Part shown: piece after piece, positions 35,438-44,274 of the stretch
How positions within the stretch are numbered: position 1 is the stretch's first letter
How the letters are laid out: every line of letters starts with the position of its first letter
NCBI RefSeq assembly: GCF_000741175.1
Contig: NZ_JGYS01000005.1
Span: forward strand, 124,001 to 188,000
Length of the DNA: 64,000 nucleotides
Origin: Bifidobacterium callitrichos DSM 23973
GTDB lineage: Bacteria; Actinomycetota; Actinomycetes; Actinomycetales; Bifidobacteriaceae
Direction: 5' to 3'
Translations under genes and position numbers: made by a program
Notes under the pieces: model-generated
Database searches by the model: none
What the model was told of the DNA's origin: nothing
The model's input: only the letters and a program-made list of their open reading frames with translations

Positions 35438-36240
35438 GCGTCGGCGCGGGGCTCGGGCGGCACGAACTTGTAGCCGATGCCGCGCACGGTGACGATGACG
35501 CTCGGATGTTCGGGATCGTCCTCGACCTTGGCGCGCAGACGCTGCACGTGCACGTTGACCAGACGCGTGTCTCCGGAGGACTCGTACCCCCAGACGCGCT
35601 TGAGGAGGCTGGAGCGGCTGATCGCGTCGCCGGCCGAGGCGGCGAGCACGGCGAGCAGTTCGAACTCCATCGGCGTCAGGGAGAGGTCACGGCCGTCCCT
35701 GGTGGCGGTGTGGGCGAGACGGTCGATGACGATCGAGCCGCGTTCGATGCGGTTCGGATCGCCGTTGCCGCCCTGCGCCATCCCGGACGGGCCGGCGTCT
35801 CCGTTCGGGACGAGACCGCGGGCTCCTGCGGAGGAGCCGACGACACCGGCGGCCTTGGGCTGGATGCGGAAGCGGGCGCGGATGCGCGCCAGCAGTTCGA
35901 CGACCTTGAAGGGCTTCGACACGTAGTCGTCGGCTCCGGCCTCGAGACCGGCGACCACGTCGACGGTGTCGGATTTCGCGGTGAGCATGATGATCGGCAC
36001 GTTCGAGGAGGTCGCACGGATGCGGCGCGCCACCTCGGTGCCGTCGATGCCGGGCAGCATCACGTCGAGCAGGATGAGGTCCGGTTCGACGGTGGGGAAC
36101 ATCTCCACGGCGCGCAGCCCGTCGAGACAGGTGACGGTGCGGAATCCCTCGTTTTCCAGCACGATCGAGAGCATCTCCCCCAGCGCCTGATCGTCGTCGA
36201 CGATCATGATCGTCCTGCCTTCAAGCTCGTCCTGCGTCAT
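35434..36240 (-). CDS. mtrA: Response regulator MtrA
   Basis: OmpR/PhoB-family regulator, 268 residues, longer than the usual 225 or so because of a Gly/Pro-rich linker (about 131-170). Receiver with Asp59 in LILLDVMLPG, Lys in VSKPF, winged helix ending RGIGYKFVPPEP. First gene of the mtrA-mtrB-lpqB unit. Confidence 0.95.
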   Translation of the reverse strand: MTQDELEGRTIMIVDDDQALGEMLSIVLENEGFRTVTCLDGLRAVEMFPTVEPDLILLDVMLPGIDGTEVARRIRATSSNVPIIMLTAKSDTVDVVAGLEAGADDYVSKPFKVVELLARIRARFRIQPKAAGVVGSSAGARGLVPNGDAGPSGMAQGGNGDPNRIERGSIVIDRLAHTATRDGRDLSLTPMEFELLAVLAASAGDAISRSSLLKRVWGYESSGDTRLVNVHVQRLRAKVEDDPEHPSVIVTVRGIGYKFVPPEPRADA

Positions 36241-36298
36241 CGCCGGCCTCTTTCTGCCATCTTCCTTGAATTCCTCACTTCGCGATCATTGTAGTCCG

Positions 36299-37666
36299 CT
36301 ATTCGCCGCCGTGCAGGATCGGCCTGATGCGTTTGAGGTTCGCGGCGACCTCCCGCTCGTACCCGCGGTCGTTCGGATGGTAGTATTCGCGCCCGCGCAG
36401 TTCCTCGGGCATGTACTCCTGCGGGGCGACCGCGCCCGGCCAGTCGTGCGCGTATTTGTAGCCCTCGTGGTTGCCCCACTCCTTCATGAGCTTGGTGGGC
36501 GCGTTCCTCAGGTACAGCGGCACGGCGCCGATGCGTCCCGCGTCGACGTCGGCGAGCGCCGCGTTGATCGCGTTGTAGCTGGCGTTCGACTTGGGGGCGG
36601 TGGCCACGGCGATTGTCGCCTCGGCGAGGATGATGCGTGCCTCGGGCATGCCGACCAACGCCACGGCCTGCGCGGCGGCGACGGTGACCTGGAGGATCTG
36701 CGGGGCGGCCATGCCGACCTCCTCGGCGGCGGCGATCATGATGCGTCGGGCGATGAACCGCGGGTCCTCGCCGGCCCGGATCATGCGCGCGAGGTAGTGG
36801 ATTGCGGCGTCCGGGTCGGACCCTCGCATCGATTTGATGAACGCGGAGATCACGTCGTAGTGGTCGTCGCCGTCCTTGTCGTAGCGCACGGTGGCGGTGT
36901 CCATCACGCTCGAGACGATCTCGGGGGTGATGGTCGGGCGGCGCCTGCCCTTCTCGCGTGTCTTGTCGCCGGTGACGGCGCCGGCGGCCGCCTCGAGGAT
37001 GGTCAGGGACTTGCGCGCGTCGCCGCCGGCCATGCGCACGATTTCGGCGATGGCCTCGTCGCTGGCCTTGACCTCGCCTTTGAGTCCGTGCTCGGAGTCG
37101 AGGGCGCGTCGGACCAGTTCGGTGAGCTGTTCGGGTTCGAGCGATTCGAGTTTGACGACGACGGATCGGCTCAGCAGCGGTTTGATCACGGAGAAGCTGG
37201 GGTTCTCGGTGGTGGCGCCGATGAACGTGACGTCCCGGTTCTCGACGGCCGGCAGGAGCGCGTCCTGCTGGGATTTGGAGAAGCGGTGCACCTCGTCGAT
37301 GAACAGGACGGTCTCCTGTCCGCGTGCGACGAGCCGTTCGTGCGCGCGCTCGAGCACGGCACGCACGTCCTTGACGCCGCTGGTCACGGCGGACAGCTCT
37401 TCGAACACGCGTCCTGACTGGCGGGCGACGATCGTGGCGAGCGTGGTCTTGCCGACGCCGGGAGGGCCGAACAGGATGATCGAGCTCGGCGCGGTCAGGC
37501 TCCCACGGCTGGCCGGGTTGGCGAGGCGGCGCAGGGGCGAGCCCTCCCCCAGCACGTGGGACTGCCCGATCACCTCGTCGAGCGTGCGCGGGCGCATGCG
37601 CACCGCGAGCGGGCGCGTCACGTCGTCGGGCGCGTCGGATGCGGCGAACAGGTCGTTATCGGTCAT
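36299..37666 (-). CDS. rarA: Replication-associated recombination protein RarA (MgsA)
   Basis: AAA+ ATPase of 455 residues acting at stalled replication forks. RMRPRTLDEVIGQSHVLG, Walker A FGPPGVGKTT, Walker B LFIDEVHRF, sensor 1 GATTENPSF, then the RarA tetramerisation region with AIHYLARMIRAGEDPRFIARR. The frame start fits the family N-terminus, although GGAGG is only one base from the ATG. Monocistronic or read with the helicase upstream. Confidence 0.95.
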   Translation of the reverse strand: MTDNDLFAASDAPDDVTRPLAVRMRPRTLDEVIGQSHVLGEGSPLRRLANPASRGSLTAPSSIILFGPPGVGKTTLATIVARQSGRVFEELSAVTSGVKDVRAVLERAHERLVARGQETVLFIDEVHRFSKSQQDALLPAVENRDVTFIGATTENPSFSVIKPLLSRSVVVKLESLEPEQLTELVRRALDSEHGLKGEVKASDEAIAEIVRMAGGDARKSLTILEAAAGAVTGDKTREKGRRRPTITPEIVSSVMDTATVRYDKDGDDHYDVISAFIKSMRGSDPDAAIHYLARMIRAGEDPRFIARRIMIAAAEEVGMAAPQILQVTVAAAQAVALVGMPEARIILAEATIAVATAPKSNASYNAINAALADVDAGRIGAVPLYLRNAPTKLMKEWGNHEGYKYAHDWPGAVAPQEYMPEELRGREYYHPNDRGYEREVAANLKRIRPILHGGE

Positions 37667-37715
37667 GCCTCCACACTACCTCACGATTCGAACAGACGTT
37701 CTATGCACCCCGCGC

Positions 37716-40301
37716 TCACTCGCCGTCGATCGTGCCGACGCGGTAGTCGACGAAGACCACCTCACCGCTCTCCTGCGTCGAGTCAAGGTCGACGACGCCG
37801 GTGATGGCCCAGTCGTGGTCGCCGTCGGAGTCGTCGATGATCTGGCGCACCTTCCACGTGTGTTCGTCCTTCTCGTGGCGTTCGTCGAGGATGAACAGTT
37901 CGCCGGAGCGGGCCTTGGCGTCGGTGTTGACGTACTCGTGCTCGTCGTAGTAGTCGTCGAGCGCGTCCTCCCATTCGTGCACGCCGTAGCCCCAGTCCTT
38001 GTCGAGCGCGCCCAGCGTGTCCGGATCGTCCAGGTCCATGAGCGTGACGCGACGGAACAGGGCGTTGCGCACGAGCACGGTCAGGCCCCGACGGTCCTCG
38101 ACGACGGCGTCCTTCACGCCGGGTGCGGCGAGCGAGACGGCCGCCTCGGAGGCGTCGGCCGAGTCGCCGGCGTTCTCCCACTCATCGACGAGGCTCGAGT
38201 CGATCGAGCGCACGAGCACGCGCAGCCAGGCGATAATGTCCTTGAGCTGCTCGTCGCGCTTCTCCGGCGGCACGGTGCGGGCGAGCGCACGGTATGCGTC
38301 GGACAGGTAGCGCAGGAGCGTGCCCTCGGAGCGGGCGATGTTGTAACGGGCGATGTACCCGGTGAAGTCGGAGGCGGTCTCGACCATGTCGCGCACCACC
38401 GACTTGGGACTCAGCCAGTAGTCGTTGGCCCACGGCACGTCGTGGCGGTACTGGTCGAACGCTGCTTGGAGCATGTCCTCCAAGGGCTTGGGGTAGGTGA
38501 TCTCCTGCAGACGGTCCATGCGCTCGTCGTAGTCGAGGCCGTCGGCCTTCATGTCGGCCATGGCCTTGTCGCGTGCGGCACGCTCTTGGGCGCGCAGCAC
38601 CTGCTTGGGGTCGTCGAGCGTGGCCTCCACCATCGAGATCACGTCGAGCGCGTACGTGTCGGACTCGGGGTCAAGCAGTTCCAGCGCGGCGAGCAGGAAC
38701 GGGCTGAGCGGCTGGTCGAGCACGAAGTCGTCGGGCATGTCGAGGGTCATCACGTAGTCGTCACTGCCGTCGCGGGTCTTGAGGATCTCGATCACGTCGG
38801 TGTCGAACAGGGTCTGGAAGATCTCGTCGGCGCGCTGGTGCAGCTGCTCCTTCTGCTCGGGGGTCTGCGCCGAGTCGTCGATGAGGTCGTCGATGCGCTC
38901 GCGCGCGTCGCCGCCCTGCGCGACCTCGTTGAGCACCATCGAATGGGTGATCTTCAAGTGCGGGATGAGCGTTTCGGGCTCCATGTCGATGAGCTTGTCG
39001 AACGTGTTCTGGTTCCATGTGACGAAGCCCTCGGGTGCCTTCTTGCGCTTGACCTTCTTGAGCTTCTTCGGGTCTCCCCCGGCCTTGGCGACGGCCTTCT
39101 GGTTCTCGATCTCGTATTCGGGGGCCTCCGCGACGACCAAACCCTCGGTGTCGAATCCCATGCGCCCGGCGCGCCCTGCGATCTGATGGAACTCGCGGGC
39201 CTTGAGGCGGCGCATCTTGGTACCGTCGAACTTGGTCAGGGCCGTCAGGACCACCGAGTGGATCGGCACGTTGATGCCGACGCCGAGCGTGTCGGTGCCA
39301 CAGATCACGGGCAACAGACCCTGCTGGGCGAGCTGTTCGACGAGTCTGCGGTAGCGCGGCAGCATGCCGGCGTGGTGGATGCCGACGCCGGTGCGTAGCA
39401 GACGCTGGAGGATCTTGCCGAACGCGGTGGTGAACTTGACGCCCTTGATGGCCTCGGCGATGGCGGCGCGCTGCTCCTTCGAGGAGACGCCGGTGGAGGC
39501 GAGCGCCTGAGCGGTGTCGAGGGCCGCGTCCTGCGAGAAATGGACGACGTAGATCGGAGTCTCGCCGTTCCTGAACGCGAGTTCGACGGTTTTCTCCAAC
39601 GGGTCGAGCGTGTACTCGTAGCTCAGCGGCACCGGGCGGGGCGCGTCGGCGATCACGTCCACGTCGGGTGTGTCGTTCAGGTCCTCGAGTTTGTCGGCGA
39701 TGGCGTCGACGTTGCCGAGCGTGGCGCTCATGAGGAGGAACTGGGTCTGCGGCAGGGTGAGCAGCGGCACCTGCCACGCCCAGCCGCGCTCCGGGTCGCC
39801 GTAGTAGTGGAACTCGTCCATCGCGACGAGCCCGACGTCGGCGTGCTCGCCCTCGCGCAGCGCCTGGTTGGCGAGGATCTCCGCTGTGCAGCAGATGATC
39901 GGCGCGTCGGCGTTGATGTGGCTGTCGCCGGTGATCATGCCGACGTTGTCGCGGCCGAACACCTCGACGAGGTCGAAGAACTTCTCGGAGACGAGCGCCT
40001 TGATGGGGGCCGTGTAGTAGGAGCGCCGGCCGGTGCACAAGGCGGCGAAGTGCATGCCGAGGGCGACCAGCGACTTGCCGGAGCCCGTGGGCGTGTTGAG
40101 GATCACGTGGTCGCCTGCAAGGAGGTCCATGATGGCCTCCTCCTGATGCGGCCACGGCTCGATGCCCTTGACGTCCGACACCCAGCCGAAGAATCGTTCG
40201 TAGATGTCGTCGTCGGTCAGGTTGCGTTCCCGTTCGGTGCCATCCCACGCGGGGGCGAGCCGCCCCAGCGACCCGTATGCGTTGTCCTTCTCGTCAGTCA
40301 T
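37716..40301 (-). CDS. Ski2-like DEAD/DEAH-box helicase with DUF3516 C-terminus
   Basis: 861 residues. Superfamily 2 helicase motifs: WPHQEEAI, TPTGSGKS, MDEFHYY (DEFH in motif II), SATLGN, HHAGMLPRYR, GTDTLGVGIN, QIAGRAGR. The C-terminal half matches the actinobacterial DUF3516-type region (FVLDQPLSPFLLAALELLDP ... GLTVLVRNALFRR). Probably an RNA helicase in turnover or ribosome work; no precise role is established. It ends 49 bases before rarA in the same direction. Confidence 0.9.
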   Translation of the reverse strand: MTDEKDNAYGSLGRLAPAWDGTERERNLTDDDIYERFFGWVSDVKGIEPWPHQEEAIMDLLAGDHVILNTPTGSGKSLVALGMHFAALCTGRRSYYTAPIKALVSEKFFDLVEVFGRDNVGMITGDSHINADAPIICCTAEILANQALREGEHADVGLVAMDEFHYYGDPERGWAWQVPLLTLPQTQFLLMSATLGNVDAIADKLEDLNDTPDVDVIADAPRPVPLSYEYTLDPLEKTVELAFRNGETPIYVVHFSQDAALDTAQALASTGVSSKEQRAAIAEAIKGVKFTTAFGKILQRLLRTGVGIHHAGMLPRYRRLVEQLAQQGLLPVICGTDTLGVGINVPIHSVVLTALTKFDGTKMRRLKAREFHQIAGRAGRMGFDTEGLVVAEAPEYEIENQKAVAKAGGDPKKLKKVKRKKAPEGFVTWNQNTFDKLIDMEPETLIPHLKITHSMVLNEVAQGGDARERIDDLIDDSAQTPEQKEQLHQRADEIFQTLFDTDVIEILKTRDGSDDYVMTLDMPDDFVLDQPLSPFLLAALELLDPESDTYALDVISMVEATLDDPKQVLRAQERAARDKAMADMKADGLDYDERMDRLQEITYPKPLEDMLQAAFDQYRHDVPWANDYWLSPKSVVRDMVETASDFTGYIARYNIARSEGTLLRYLSDAYRALARTVPPEKRDEQLKDIIAWLRVLVRSIDSSLVDEWENAGDSADASEAAVSLAAPGVKDAVVEDRRGLTVLVRNALFRRVTLMDLDDPDTLGALDKDWGYGVHEWEDALDDYYDEHEYVNTDAKARSGELFILDERHEKDEHTWKVRQIIDDSDGDHDWAITGVVDLDSTQESGEVVFVDYRVGTIDGE

Positions 40302-40349
40302 GTCTCACTAGCTTAGTCGACGACCCGTTCCGGGGCGCGACGCCCGCGA

Positions 40350-40988
40350 TCACCCGAGCAGCAGCGGTGCCGCCCCGAGACGGCTGCGATGCCATCCCAG
40401 CACGGCGCACAGACCCAGAAGGGCGCACACCGCCAACCGTATCAGCACGTGATCGCCGAGATCCATCGGCAGCAGGGAGAATCCGAGCCACCGCGGCTGC
40501 CATGGCAGCGTGAACAGCGCGCATCCGGCCGCGCACATCGCGATCACGCATCCCACGCGCCCGAACAGGGCGACCGCGATCATCGCCATGGTCGTCACGG
40601 TCAGCGAGAACACGATGTTGAGCACCACCACCGGAAACGCGATCCAGATGTCGCGTCCGATCAGCCACGCGGTCGGAGCGAGCGCGGCGTAGCACAGCAT
40701 GACCATCGCGCTCAGGGCGCAGTAGCCTCCCAGATCCCTGCCCGACACCGCATCGACGATCGGCATCCGGGACATCAGGCACCGGCACATCAGGATGCCG
40801 CACAACGACAGCATCACGGTGTCGACGCCGATCCTCGGCATCGGCCCGAACCCCGCGTAGGGAACGGCCGGCATGTCAAACGCGGGTATGACGCCGCATA
40901 CGACGCCGATCACCCCGACCGCAAAGGCCGTCTTCGGATAGCGTGCGGACAGCCACATGCGCGGATCGCCTTCACCCTCACCGTTCAT
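40350..40988 (-). CDS. Membrane protein of an ABC-type system
   Basis: 212 residues from the ATG at 40988 (GGAGATGGAG upstream), overlapping the preceding membrane gene by 11 bases. About six hydrophobic segments, Cys- and Met-rich, no domain recognised. It is third in a tight unit after an ATPase and a larger membrane protein, so it is likely an ABC-2-like permease component. Substrate unknown. Confidence 0.65.
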   Translation of the reverse strand: MNGEGEGDPRMWLSARYPKTAFAVGVIGVVCGVIPAFDMPAVPYAGFGPMPRIGVDTVMLSLCGILMCRCLMSRMPIVDAVSGRDLGGYCALSAMVMLCYAALAPTAWLIGRDIWIAFPVVVLNIVFSLTVTTMAMIAVALFGRVGCVIAMCAAGCALFTLPWQPRWLGFSLLPMDLGDHVLIRLAVCALLGLCAVLGWHRSRLGAAPLLLG

Positions 40989-42348
40989 AGGACTCCATCT
41001 CCTCGAGCATGTCGGCCGTCCACTCGCAGGCGCGAATCTGCTTGTCATGACGCCGATACCACGCCACGAAATCCACATCCACCGAATCCCCGCCTATCTT
41101 CCTCCTCATCAGCTCATAGAGCCGATGCCGGGCGGCGGATTTGCCGATGTCGACGCCGGCCGAGCATTGGGGGCCGCCTCCCGACAGGTCGCCCGCCACA
41201 TCCGCGACGAGCTGCGAGCGAAACTCCCGTTCGGAGAGGGTGATACCGATGCTTGCATTGTTCAGACGCCAACGGTTCCTGTCGACCGGCTGCGGCATGC
41301 CGGGTATGGTTCGCGAATACGCCCCCAGAAGCCCCGGACCGATCAGCATATGACGTTCGCCAGGGTCGAACAGGCGATACGCGTTGTAGTCGACGTCCAT
41401 CATGACAGGAAGCTGCCGACGGTAATACCATTCGACGCATATCGTGATGTCGCCGCGGGTCTCGCATACCGCGGACGAACGGGGATCGGGGGCGACGATG
41501 TTCGGCTGCATCGCGATCACCAACGCCACCATCGCCGCGGGAGGCACGAGCCAGCAGGCGGTTCCCAATCGTTCCGGCAGCCGGAAGGCGGACAGCACGC
41601 CGATCGCGATCATGACCATGCAGATCGTCACCACCGCGAAGAACACCATCCTGGCCCAGGTGATGACGGGAGCCGTGACATCCCCAACCCGAGGGAAATC
41701 CAATCCCCAACGGGCAGAGAGGGCCAGATACGAACGACCCGTCGAGTTCACACTGAGCGCCATGGGAGCGGTGGAGACGACCGTGATGACGACCAGCGCC
41801 ACGGACAACGACAGATACGACGCCAGCCGGCTCGTCAGCACTCCGACAAGAAACGCGATGACCGGCCACATGCCGACGCCAAGCAGTATGGACGCCAATG
41901 CAAGGACATCACAACGGTCCGTGCCTTGGGCCTTCGCCGTCACGACGATCAACGGCACGAATCCCACCGCATATGAAACAACGCAGCCCAGCCATGACAA
42001 GGCGCACACGCGGCATACCCGACGCGCAACGCCACGGCCCGCCGAGGGAGGCGAAAGCACCGAATTCACGCCGAACGCCCGGGCCTGCATGGCGGCGTAT
42101 GCGCCCGCCACGAGCGACCCCGCCAACTGGGATTCACGCATCCTTATCTCCACGTCGTTCCAGACGGCGGGAGGCCATGACAGCCACCATTTGGATTGCA
42201 GCAGCGACAGCAGCATGATGAGCAGGCACATGGCCGCATACCCCATGCCGCCCAACGGGAAGGGGAACACGATACGTCCGGCGAGACGACGGAATGACGA
42301 TGACGATGCTGGCGTTGCCGATGGTGTTGCCGACGCAGATGCCATCAT
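40978..42348 (-). CDS. ABC transporter membrane protein with soluble C-terminal domain
   Basis: 456 residues: about six membrane segments in the first 285, then a soluble domain of about 170 residues (FDPGERHMLIGPG, ITLSEREFRSQLVADVAG). Its start overlaps the ATPase stop by four bases. I do not recognise the family. Together with its neighbours it looks like an export system for a peptide, lipid or similar molecule. The soluble domain may be extracytoplasmic, depending on helix number. Confidence 0.7.
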   Translation of the reverse strand: MMASASATPSATPASSSSFRRLAGRIVFPFPLGGMGYAAMCLLIMLLSLLQSKWWLSWPPAVWNDVEIRMRESQLAGSLVAGAYAAMQARAFGVNSVLSPPSAGRGVARRVCRVCALSWLGCVVSYAVGFVPLIVVTAKAQGTDRCDVLALASILLGVGMWPVIAFLVGVLTSRLASYLSLSVALVVITVVSTAPMALSVNSTGRSYLALSARWGLDFPRVGDVTAPVITWARMVFFAVVTICMVMIAIGVLSAFRLPERLGTACWLVPPAAMVALVIAMQPNIVAPDPRSSAVCETRGDITICVEWYYRRQLPVMMDVDYNAYRLFDPGERHMLIGPGLLGAYSRTIPGMPQPVDRNRWRLNNASIGITLSEREFRSQLVADVAGDLSGGGPQCSAGVDIGKSAARHRLYELMRRKIGGDSVDVDFVAWYRRHDKQIRACEWTADMLEEMESYER

Positions 42349-43142
42349 GCGCTCCCGACAGGGTCCGAACCACGCGCACCCGTATGTTCCGAACGGTCGA
42401 GAACCGCCGCATAGGCCAGTTCCCAGACCGATCCCAGACCGTCGCGCTCCCCGCCGAACGATCGGAACCGTTCGAGACTCCCATGGAACGCGACGCTCCC
42501 CCGATCGAGCACCAGCACATCGGAGGCGAGCGTCTGGATCTCGTCGACGATATGCGTGCTCATGACCACGATCACATCGCCCTGCGCCGCATAATCCTTG
42601 AGAAAGCGACGAATGTCCATACGCTGACGGGGGTCGATGCCCACGGTCGGCTCATCGAGGATCAGCACGTGCGGCCGGTGGGCCACCGCGCAGGCGAGGC
42701 CGAGCCTCTGGCGCATGCCGCCGGAGAGTTTGCGCACCTGCATGCCGGCCACATGCGACAGCCCGACCAGAGACAGCGCGTCGTACGCCGCCGCATTGCA
42801 GTCCGGAACCGCGACGCCGTGCGCCCACGCGCTGTACTCCACGTTGCGCAATGCGCTGGACCATTCCATGCATTCGAACTGTTGTGGCAGGAAGCCCATG
42901 TCAAGTCGCAGGCGATTGAGATCGGATTGCCGCCGCGGGTCGAGTCCGCCGACGCTGAAGGATCCCCGACTCGGAGCACACTGCGTGGCGAGCAGTCGCA
43001 GCAGCGTGCTCTTGCCGGCCCCGTTGGGTCCGAGGACCGCGGTCACACCGGTGCCGATGCGCATCGTCACGTCGCGCAGCGCCCACACAGCCCCGTGCCT
43101 GACCGACAACGACTCGCAGTCGATCCCAACCGCCTCGTTCAT
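42345..43142 (-). CDS. ABC transporter ATP-binding protein
   Basis: 265 residues with one nucleotide-binding domain: Walker A GPNGAGKST, Q-loop LPQQF, signature LSGGMRQR, Walker B VLILDEPT, H-loop STHI. The sequence type is that of ABC-2 exporters (CcmA-like). First gene of a three-gene unit; GGGGCGGT precedes the ATG. Confidence 0.9.
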   Translation of the reverse strand: MNEAVGIDCESLSVRHGAVWALRDVTMRIGTGVTAVLGPNGAGKSTLLRLLATQCAPSRGSFSVGGLDPRRQSDLNRLRLDMGFLPQQFECMEWSSALRNVEYSAWAHGVAVPDCNAAAYDALSLVGLSHVAGMQVRKLSGGMRQRLGLACAVAHRPHVLILDEPTVGIDPRQRMDIRRFLKDYAAQGDVIVVMSTHIVDEIQTLASDVLVLDRGSVAFHGSLERFRSFGGERDGLGSVWELAYAAVLDRSEHTGARGSDPVGSA

Positions 43143-43230
43143 ACCGCCCCATGATAATCAGCGATATGGCCAGCCCATCTTCGCCGTCGGACCGCAGCCC
43201 GCGGATGACAATGCGAGCCATCGCATATCA

Positions 43231-43382
43231 TCAATCGTCGGCCACCAGTCGACGCCTCACCTCGGCCTTGTCGACGTCCGGCGCAAGCGGAGGTCAGGTC
43301 ATGTTCATGTTCTTGAGGGTGGTGCACAACAGCTCGGAGACGACGGCGCGCGAATACAAGCGATTATCGTCGTTGCCTAGTA
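43231..43382 (-). pseudogene. Duplicated 3' end of ppk2
   Basis: About 150 bases with close similarity, including the stop codon, to the end of the intact ppk2 at 44997. Similarity also reaches some 70 bases beyond the stop (43160-43230 against 44935-44996). Substitutions have accumulated and there is no start. It marks the far side of the accessory block. Confidence 0.85.
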
Positions 43383-43700
43383 TCCTGCGTCGTAAATTCG
43401 TTGTTGAATTGACTGACTCTCAGACCCGCTTCACGGGCCGGCTCGTCCTGCAATTACGGACGCGCTACGCGTGCGTCATGCCGGCTCGCCTGTCGGTTTA
43501 CATGTCGCCTGCAAACAGTTCCGCTGTTTGCTTCGCAGCAACGTCCTGACAAGAGGAGCCGGGAATGGGATCAACGATTTTCCGGCGCGAGATACTGGAC
43601 ATTCGGCCGCGCCACCACAGACCGACTCAATTGCGCCGCCCGGCCGCGCCATTTCAGCCATGTCGTCCGGACGCGTCCTTGGCCATGCCCGCCCCTATCC
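43383..43700. other. Intergenic stretch without gene
   Basis: No convincing reading frame. It holds small hairpins, for example GCAAACAG-5-CTGTTTGC at 43511-43531. A processed RNA is possible but unsupported. Confidence 0.4.
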
Positions 43701-43953
43701 GTGCCATTCAACGCAATTTTCACCGGTTTTGGCGTTGAGTGGCACGACGATGCGTCATTGCCGCCTCACCGCCTTGTTGGCATGTTGTCAAAAGGGCCAT
43801 TTTCCAACGATTCCGCAATAGCCAATATCGCAAGGACTGTCCATGCCGCCGATGTGTCTGCCACTCAGCGCGGAAAATCGCCGAAATCGTGTTGAGTGGC
43901 ACGATTTTCTGCCACCCGACGAACATCAACCGATTGACCTGCGCTGAGTGGCA
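43701..43953. repeat. Intergenic cluster C: inverted repeats of TGCCACTCAACG
   Basis: Arms pair as GTGCCATTCAACG / CGTTGAGTGGCAC (43701-43745) and TGCCACTCAGC / GTTGAGTGGCA (43859-43901), with further single copies at 43910 and 43943. Inter-arm segments are A/T- and CG-mixed and share AAAATCGCCG-like words. No gene seen. Confidence 0.65.
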
Positions 43954-43997
43954 GACTCCTCACGTATCTGTCCCCGATCCGCCCCGATCGCCGTATC

Positions 43998-44124
43998 GGA
44001 TCCTATGGGATCGGACGTTTTCGCCGCTTCCCCCGCCCCCATAACGTCGGATCCTACGGGATCGGACGCGATGAGGCGAGAAATGGGGGCTCTCGTGGTG
44101 GATCCTAGGGGATCGGACGCGATG
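43998..44124. repeat. Intergenic element D: three GGATCCTA-GGGATCGGACG units at exact 51-bp period
   Basis: Units start at 43998, 44049 and 44100. Each contains a small palindrome GATCC-4-GGATC. Around the middle unit GCCCCCAT and ATGGGGGC face each other, giving mirror symmetry. The minus strand frame gives repeated SDPxGS words, but the frame has no other gene-like feature. Confidence 0.8.
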
Positions 44125-44231
44125 GGGTCGGACTGGACGCTCACTGATTCGATGGACGTCACAGCGACGCCCATCGGACACGACAAGGGGGCGTGATGAC
44201 CCTACTACGATTCTTTGCACGCACCTAGATC

Positions 44232-44274
44232 TTGAATTTCGTGCACGAAATAGGTAGACTTATGTGCACGAAAA
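44232..44274 (+). promoter_or_regulatory. Promoter and palindromic operator of the toxin-antitoxin gene
   Basis: TTGAAT (44232-44237), 17 bases, TAGACT (44255-44260). The spacer contains a perfect 16-bp palindrome ATTTCGTGCACGAAAT (44236-44251), and a partial second copy, GTGCACGAAAA, lies at 44264-44274. Ribbon-helix-helix antitoxins usually repress their own promoter through such sites. Confidence 0.7.

Noticed and set aside
43926-44186. Minus-strand frame with SDPxGS peptide repeats in element D
   Set aside because: The 51-bp pitch is a multiple of three, so any frame stays open and repeats; no ribosome site or flanking gene structure.
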